Below, piece by piece: positions 3,478 through 7,507 of a DNA stretch of 7,507 nt. The notes beneath the pieces were generated by a model. That model was not told the origin of the DNA, did not search any database, and saw only the letters and a list, made by a program, of their open reading frames with translations. Location: positions 1 through 7,507 of the forward strand of contig CANNNH010000067.1 in assembly GCA_947505915.1 (NCBI GenBank). The letters run 5' to 3'. The stretch's first letter is position 1. Each line of letters starts with the position of its first letter. The stretch comes from Comamonadaceae bacterium (lineage in GTDB: Bacteria; Pseudomonadota; Gammaproteobacteria; Burkholderiales; Burkholderiaceae). The position numbers and the translations under genes are program-made.

Positions 3478-6432
3478 ATGAGTAAAACACTGGTCATCGC
3501 CGAGAAGCCCTCTGTGGCACAAGACATCGTTCGCGCCTTGACGCCAAGCGCAGGCAAGTTTGAAAAGCACGACGATCATTTCGAGAACGACACCTTTGTG
3601 GTCACCAGCGCGGTGGGCCATTTGGTGGAAATCCAAGCGCCCGAGGAGTTTGATGTCAAACGCGGCAAGTGGAGCTTTGCCCACCTGCCGGTCATCCCGC
3701 CTTACTTTGACTTGAAGCCGGTGGAGAAAACCAAGTCGCGCCTGTCGGCGGTGGTCAAACAAGCCAAGCGCAAAGACGTGAGCGACATCATCAACGCCTG
3801 TGACGCGGGGCGCGAGGGTGAGCTCATCTTCCGATTGATAGAGCAATACGCCGGCGGCAAAAAACCTTTGGACAAACCTGTGAAACGGCTGTGGCTGCAG
3901 TCCATGACGCCACAAGCCATCCGCGACGGTTTTGGCAGCTTGCGCACCAGCAAACAAATGCAAGGCTTGGCCGACGCCGCGCGCAGCAGGTCGGAAGCCG
4001 ATTGGCTGGTCGGCATCAACGGCACCCGCGCCTTCACCGCGTTCAACTCCCGCGATGGCGGGTTCTTCCTGACCACCGTCGGTCGGGTGCAAACACCCAC
4101 CCTGTCGGTGGTGGTTGAGCGTGAAGAACTGATCCGCAAATTCATCAGCCGCGACTACTGGGAAGTCCACGCCAGCTTTGCAGCCGCCGCAGGTGCGTAT
4201 GCCGGCAAATGGTTCAACCCCACGCACAAAGCCAACGCCGACGACAAAGAAATCAAGGAAGACCGTGTTTGGACATTGGGCGAAGCGCAAGCCATTGCCG
4301 AGGCGGTGCGTAACCAAACCGCCACGGTGACGGAGGAAAGCAAACCCAGCAGCAAGGGCAGCCCCGGCCTGTTCGACCTGACCACCTTGCAGCGCGAGGC
4401 CAATGGCCGCTTTGGCTTCTCGGCCAAAACCACGCTGTCGCTGGCGCAAAGCCTGTACGAGCGCCACAAGGCCTTGACCTACCCGCGTACCGACTCCAAG
4501 CACCTGCCCGAGGACTACCTGCCCACCGTCAAAGAGACCATGCAAATGCTGGCTAACAGCGGCATGGGGCACCTCGCGCCGTTTGCCAAAACCGCCATCG
4601 CGCAGGGTTACATCAAGCCCAGCAAAAAGGTGTTTGACAACGCCAAGGTCAGCGACCACTTTGCCATCATCCCCACACTCGAAGCACCCAGCGGTTTGTC
4701 CGACGCCGAGCAAAAGCTGTACGACTTTGTGGTGCGCCGCTTCATCGCTGTGTTCTACCCCGCCGCGCAATTCATGGACACCACCCGCATCAGCCAAGTA
4801 GCAGCTGCGGGCAAAACCCACCACTTCAAAACCACTGGCCGCGTGTTGGTGGAGCCGGGTTGGCAAGCCATTTACGGCAAAGAGGTGGATGAGGAAGAAG
4901 ACAAAGAGTCCGGCAAGATTTTGGTGAAACTCAATGCGGGCGAAAAACCCAAAGTGTCTGAGGCCGACCCCAAAGGCCTGAAAACCCGCCCACCGGCGCG
5001 CTACACCGAGGCGACCCTTTTGGGCGCGATGGAGGGTGCTGGCAAAACCGTGGAAGACGACGAGCTGCGCGAAGCCATGCAAGAAAAAGGCTTGGGCACG
5101 CCTGCCACACGCTCGTCCATCATTGAGGGCTTGCTGAACGAAAAATACATGTTGCGCGAAGGGCGAGAGCTGATCCCCACCGCCAAAGCCTTCCAGCTGA
5201 TGACGCTGCTGCGTGGTTTGGGCGTGGAAGAGTTGTCACGCGCCGACCTGACCGGCGACTGGGAGTTCAAGCTCTCGCAAATGGAAAAAGGCCAGTTGTC
5301 GCGCGAAGACTTCATGAAAGACATCGCCGAGATGACCGCTCGCATGGTGAAAAAAGCCAAGGAATACGACCGCGACACCATCCCTGGCGACTATGCCACC
5401 CTCACCACCCCCTGCCCCACATGCGCTGGCGTGGTGAAAGAAAACTACCGCCGCTACACCTGCATCGGCAAAGCCGGTGCAGTGGCCACCACCAATGCAG
5501 ACGGCGAGATTGAAGGCCCAGGCTGCGGCTTCTCGTTTGGCAAAACACCGGCAGGCCGCACCTTTGAGCCCACCGAGGTGGAGCAGTTTTTGCACGACAA
5601 AAAAATCGGCCCCTTGGAAGGTTTCCGCTCCAAAGCCGGTTGGCCTTTCACCGCAGAAATTGCGCTCAAGTTCAACGAAGAAGAGAAAAACTGGAAGCTG
5701 GAGTTCGACTTTGGCGACGACAAAAACGCCGAGAGCGGCGAGATTGTGGAGTTTGGCGAGGCCGAGAACTTGGGCGCTTGCCCCAAGTGCGGTTCTGCGG
5801 TGCACGAGCACGGCGCCAATTATGTGTGCAGCAAATCTGTGCCCACCATCGCCCAGCCCACGCCGAGCTGCGACTTCAAAAGCGGGCGCGTCATCTTGCA
5901 ACAGGTGATTGAGCACGACCAAATCAAAAAACTGCTGGCTGAGGGCAAAACCGATTTGCTGGAGAAATTTGTCTCCATGCGCACCCGACGTGCCTTCAAG
6001 GCCTACCTGAGCTACGACGCCGAAGCCGGCAAGGTGAGCTTTGCGTTTGAGCCCAGCAAGTACCCGAAAAAAGGCGGCGCACCCACCACCCGCGCCTTGG
6101 TGAAAGCAGCGGGCAAAACCATACCCGGCAAAAAGACGCCTGCGGCCAAGAAAGCTGCAGCGAAAGTTGCCAAAGACGCCAAACCCAAAGCCCCGCGCAA
6201 AACCGCAGCCGGCAAAGCACCCAGCGCGGCCTTAGCCGCAGTGATTGGCCCCGAGGCCGTGGCCCGCACCGAGGTGATGAAAAAACTGTGGGACTACATC
6301 AAGGCCAATGGCTTGCAAGACCCCAAAGACAAACGCACGATTCAGTGCGACGCCAAACTCAAAACCGTGTTTGGCAAGGACAGTGTGGGGATGTTTGAGT
6401 TGGCAGGGTTGATTGGGGCGCATTTGAGTTGA
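3478..6432 (+). CDS. topB: DNA topoisomerase III with zinc motifs, H1-like linker and SWIB domain
   Basis: A type IA topoisomerase that cuts one DNA strand through a 5'-phosphotyrosine, passes DNA and reseals, acting in decatenation and relaxation. It has 984 residues, far longer than E. coli TopB (about 650). Order: TOPRIM domain (about 1-150) with E9 in IAEKPSVA and metal motif CDAGREGE (D109, E113); a cleavage/religation core with VGRVQTPTLSVVV, catalytic Tyr335 in TYPRTDS, and GLGTPATRSSIIEGLL; zinc motif 1 (C646, C649, C662, C683); zinc motif 2 (C768, C771, C784, C798); a topoisomerase C-terminal repeat with LLAEGKTDLLEKF and FKAYLSYD; a Lys/Ala-rich linker (about 862-917); a SWIB domain (about 918-984). 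The ATG at 3478 has AAGGAAG upstream and starts at the usual MSKTLVIAEKPS. The gene is divergent from the SET gene. Nothing suggests a broken frame; regulation may involve local supercoiling. Confidence 0.96.
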   Translation: MSKTLVIAEKPSVAQDIVRALTPSAGKFEKHDDHFENDTFVVTSAVGHLVEIQAPEEFDVKRGKWSFAHLPVIPPYFDLKPVEKTKSRLSAVVKQAKRKDVSDIINACDAGREGELIFRLIEQYAGGKKPLDKPVKRLWLQSMTPQAIRDGFGSLRTSKQMQGLADAARSRSEADWLVGINGTRAFTAFNSRDGGFFLTTVGRVQTPTLSVVVEREELIRKFISRDYWEVHASFAAAAGAYAGKWFNPTHKANADDKEIKEDRVWTLGEAQAIAEAVRNQTATVTEESKPSSKGSPGLFDLTTLQREANGRFGFSAKTTLSLAQSLYERHKALTYPRTDSKHLPEDYLPTVKETMQMLANSGMGHLAPFAKTAIAQGYIKPSKKVFDNAKVSDHFAIIPTLEAPSGLSDAEQKLYDFVVRRFIAVFYPAAQFMDTTRISQVAAAGKTHHFKTTGRVLVEPGWQAIYGKEVDEEEDKESGKILVKLNAGEKPKVSEADPKGLKTRPPARYTEATLLGAMEGAGKTVEDDELREAMQEKGLGTPATRSSIIEGLLNEKYMLREGRELIPTAKAFQLMTLLRGLGVEELSRADLTGDWEFKLSQMEKGQLSREDFMKDIAEMTARMVKKAKEYDRDTIPGDYATLTTPCPTCAGVVKENYRRYTCIGKAGAVATTNADGEIEGPGCGFSFGKTPAGRTFEPTEVEQFLHDKKIGPLEGFRSKAGWPFTAEIALKFNEEEKNWKLEFDFGDDKNAESGEIVEFGEAENLGACPKCGSAVHEHGANYVCSKSVPTIAQPTPSCDFKSGRVILQQVIEHDQIKKLLAEGKTDLLEKFVSMRTRRAFKAYLSYDAEAGKVSFAFEPSKYPKKGGAPTTRALVKAAGKTIPGKKTPAAKKAAAKVAKDAKPKAPRKTAAGKAPSAALAAVIGPEAVARTEVMKKLWDYIKANGLQDPKDKRTIQCDAKLKTVFGKDSVGMFELAGLIGAHLS
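6103..6228 (+). other. TopB segment: histone-H1-like lysine/alanine-rich linker
   Basis: Residues 876-917 of TopB form a low-complexity basic stretch. Between K876 and K913 there are 12 lysines, one arginine and 12 alanines in 38 residues, with one acidic residue, in patterns such as KKTPAAKKAAAKVAK and KPKAPRKTAAGK. This matches the tails of histone H1 and of bacterial H1-like proteins (Hc1/Hc2 of chlamydiae, BpH1 of Bordetella). Such tails bind DNA without sequence preference and are likely disordered. The composition is seen directly; DNA binding is inferred. Confidence 0.8.
6229..6429 (+). other. TopB segment: C-terminal SWIB domain
   Basis: Residues about 918-984 match the SWIB fold: a start like LAAVIGPEAVART, the hallmark VMKKLWDYIKANGLQDP (933-949), KRTIQCDAKLKTVFGKD (952-968), and MFELAGLIGAHL at the end. 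SWIB domains are known from the SWI/SNF chromatin-remodelling complex and are related to MDM2. In bacteria they occur alone or fused to topoisomerases, notably in chlamydiae. The role is presumably protein binding; the partner is unknown. Confidence 0.9.
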
Positions 6433-6434
6433 GG

Positions 6435-6523
6435 TCGTCATTGCGTTAATTCGTCATTGCGAGGGGCTTTAGCCCCGAAGCAAGGACAGCGCCATCCAAT
6501 GACTGAATCTTGTAATGACCACG
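6435..6523. repeat. Degenerate palindromic intergenic repeat (CGTCATTGCGAGG family)
   Basis: The motif TCGTCATTGCG occurs twice (6435-6445 and 6451-6461). The second copy runs into GAGGGGC-TTTA-GCCCC-GAAGCAA, an imperfect hairpin (6457-6483). The far end (6509-6520, CTTGTAATGACC) is a degraded inverted copy of the entry motif, agreeing at 9 of 12 positions. From memory this is the layout of a dispersed short palindromic element found in many proteobacterial genomes (CGTCATTGCGAGG at one end, CGCAATGACG at the other). Here the right half is decayed. It has no coding capacity, and the hairpin lacks a T-run, so it is a poor intrinsic terminator for topB. Confidence 0.6.
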
Positions 6524-6554
6524 TTGGCATGCAGAAAACCCAACCGCATACAAT
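6524..6554 (+). promoter_or_regulatory. Candidate sigma-70 promoter of yajC-secD
   Basis: TTGGCA (6524-6529) and TACAAT (6549-6554) each match their consensus hexamer at five of six positions. The 19-bp spacer is longer than the ideal 17. Transcription would start near 6561, giving a leader of about 24 nt before the yajC GTG. It lies just after the repeat element, so yajC would not depend on topB transcription. Confidence 0.42.
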
Positions 6555-6584
6555 CGCCGGTTGCCCGAATTTGGAGAATTTACT

Positions 6585-6917
6585 GTGTTCATTTCATCTG
6601 CCTACGCCCAATCCGCACCCGCCGCCACCGCCGGTGGTGACCTCGGTTCCTCGCTCATGAGCATGCTGCCTTTGGTGTTGATGTTTGTGGTGCTGTATTT
6701 CGTCATGATCCGCCCCCAAATGAAACGCCAAAAAGAACTCAAGGCCATGCTCGACGCATTGGCCAAGGGCGACGAAGTGGTCACCTCGGGCGGCATGTTG
6801 GGCAAGATCGCCCAACTGGGCGACAACCAAATTGGTTTGGAAGTGGGCAACGGCGTGACACTGCAACTGCAGCGCTCAGCGGTGGTGCAAGTGCTGCCCA
6901 AAGGCAGCATCAAATAA
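6585..6917 (+). CDS. yajC: Sec translocon accessory protein YajC
   Basis: A small inner-membrane protein that joins SecD and SecF in the complex assisting SecYEG-driven protein export. I place the start at the GTG at 6585. GGAGAA (6573-6578) sits 6 nt before it, and the product then begins MFISSAYAQ, the usual YajC opening, with 110 residues like the E. coli protein. A TTG at 6561 would add eight residues and lacks this spacing. There is one membrane helix (about 24-42), then the signature YFVMIRPQMKRQKE, then a soluble domain with KGDEVVTSGGMLGKI and a beta-rich end. secD follows after 21 bp, the usual operon. The gene upstream is topB; in many proteobacteria tgt comes before yajC. Confidence 0.95.
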   Translation: MFISSAYAQSAPAATAGGDLGSSLMSMLPLVLMFVVLYFVMIRPQMKRQKELKAMLDALAKGDEVVTSGGMLGKIAQLGDNQIGLEVGNGVTLQLQRSAVVQVLPKGSIK

Positions 6918-6938
6918 TTTAACCCTGACGCCTGCGCC

Positions 6939-7507
6939 ATGAACCGTTACGCCATTTGGAAATACCTGGTCATCCTGATCGCTTTTTGCGTGGGTGGCTT
7001 GTACACCCTGCCCAATTTCTTTGGCGAAGCGCCGGCGGTGCAAGTTTCTCCTGCGCGGGCCAGCGCCAAGGTCGACACCGCCACCTTGGGCAAAGTGGAA
7101 GAGGCACTCAAAGCTGCAGGCCTGACACCCACCTTGATCGGTCTTGAAAACAACTCGCTCAAAGCGCGGTTCGAAACCACCGAACAGCAACTTCAAGCCA
7201 AAGACGCCATGCAACAGGCGCTCAACCCTGATGCGGCCAACCCCGCGTATGTGGTGGCGCTGAACTTGATACCGCGCACGCCCACTTGGTTGTCGGCCTT
7301 GAACGCTGCACCTATGTACCTGGGTCTGGATTTGCGCGGCGGTGTGCACTTCATGTTGCAAGTGGACATGCAAGCAGCTCTGACCAAAAAGCTCGACTCT
7401 TTGAGCGGCGACTTGCGCAGCGCTTTGCGCGAAAAAAACCTGCGCCACAACGGTATTTCTCGCGAAAAAGAAACGATTCTGATGGGGTTTCGCGACCAAG
7501 CCACAGC
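6939..7507 (+). CDS. secD: Protein translocase subunit SecD, N-terminal part
   Basis: SecD is a multi-spanning inner-membrane protein that, with SecF and YajC, uses the proton motive force to pull exported proteins into the periplasm. Only the first 189 codons are present; the frame is open at the right edge of the window. The N-terminus MNRYAIWKYLVILIAF forms the first membrane helix and is followed by LYTLPNFFGEAPAVQVS, the pattern of Burkholderiales SecD. Next comes a long periplasmic region, with the conserved YLGLDLRGGVHFMLQVD (D131, R133, G134, G135), which starts the P1 head/base domain. The ATG at 6939 lies 21 bp after the yajC stop. No strong ribosome binding site is visible, so translation may depend on ribosomes coming from yajC. 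secF is expected next, beyond the window. Confidence 0.95.
   Translation, partial: MNRYAIWKYLVILIAFCVGGLYTLPNFFGEAPAVQVSPARASAKVDTATLGKVEEALKAAGLTPTLIGLENNSLKARFETTEQQLQAKDAMQQALNPDAANPAYVVALNLIPRTPTWLSALNAAPMYLGLDLRGGVHFMLQVDMQAALTKKLDSLSGDLRSALREKNLRHNGISREKETILMGFRDQAT

Noticed and set aside
3389..3490. A longer SET protein starting at 3490
   Set aside because: It would add 34 residues with no family resemblance, translate through the alternating tract and overlap the topB start. The ATG at 3388 begins right at the SET domain.
3385..5082. A 565-codon open frame on the minus strand opposite topB
   Set aside because: It is antisense to strongly recognisable topoisomerase sequence and its product has no recognisable domain and odd His/Phe/Gly-rich composition. 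Long open antisense frames are expected opposite GC-biased genes.
5599..5605. Run of seven A within topB as a programmed frameshift site
   Set aside because: The reading frame and the domain match continue unbroken on both sides, and no alternative frame leads to a recognisable product.
5236..5922. A 228-codon minus-strand frame opposite the topB zinc region
   Set aside because: Same reason: a shadow of topB codons, no start context and no family resemblance.
6463..6476. GC hairpin after topB as an intrinsic terminator
   Set aside because: The stem is strong but no T-run follows; it fits better as the internal palindrome of the repeat element.
6457..6660. A 67-codon plus-strand frame across the repeat and the yajC start
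   Set aside because: It is out of frame with yajC, starts inside the repeat element and has no recognisable features.

Overview
The window looks like a stretch of chromosome from a betaproteobacterium of the order Burkholderiales, most likely Comamonadaceae (a Limnohabitans- or Rhodoferax-like organism). I judge this from the protein types, the moderately high GC content (estimated by eye), the heavy use of TTG for leucine, and a SecD N-terminus of the form usual in that order. It is mostly core chromosome; I see no transposase, phage gene, tRNA, rRNA or CRISPR array.

Layout. (1) Positions 1-1908, plus strand: an iron uptake locus. It holds the C-terminal part of a ferric-iron ABC permease (FbpB type, cut by the window edge) and then a periplasmic ferric-iron binding protein (FbpA/FutA type). 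The 84-bp gap between them carries a clear Fur-box-like palindrome overlapping a candidate promoter, so the binding protein probably has its own iron-repressed promoter. (2) Positions 1924-3388, minus strand: a tightly packed three-gene unit transcribed in the order SET-domain lysine methyltransferase, BirA-type biotin-protein ligase without a DNA-binding domain, and a 61-residue single-pass membrane protein. The start and stop codons overlap at both junctions. (3) Positions 3478-6432, plus strand and divergent from the SET gene: a 984-residue type IA topoisomerase (topoisomerase III, TopB). It has two four-cysteine zinc motifs, then a lysine/alanine-rich histone-H1-like linker, then a C-terminal SWIB domain. 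(4) Positions 6433-6584: an intergenic stretch with a degenerate palindromic repeat element and a candidate promoter. (5) Positions 6585-7507, plus strand: yajC and the start of secD, the ancillary part of the Sec protein export machinery. secD runs off the right edge.

The most interesting part is the centre. A SET methyltransferase lies head to head with a topoisomerase that carries an H1-like tail and a SWIB domain. All three are chromatin-type modules best known from eukaryotes and chlamydiae. The 89-bp divergent intergenic region holds a 27-bp perfectly alternating purine/pyrimidine tract, a candidate left-handed (Z) DNA former, next to a gene whose product changes supercoiling. The individual families are known in bacteria. 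The proposal that they form one functional unit, with the SET enzyme modifying the lysine-rich tail of TopB, is my inference.
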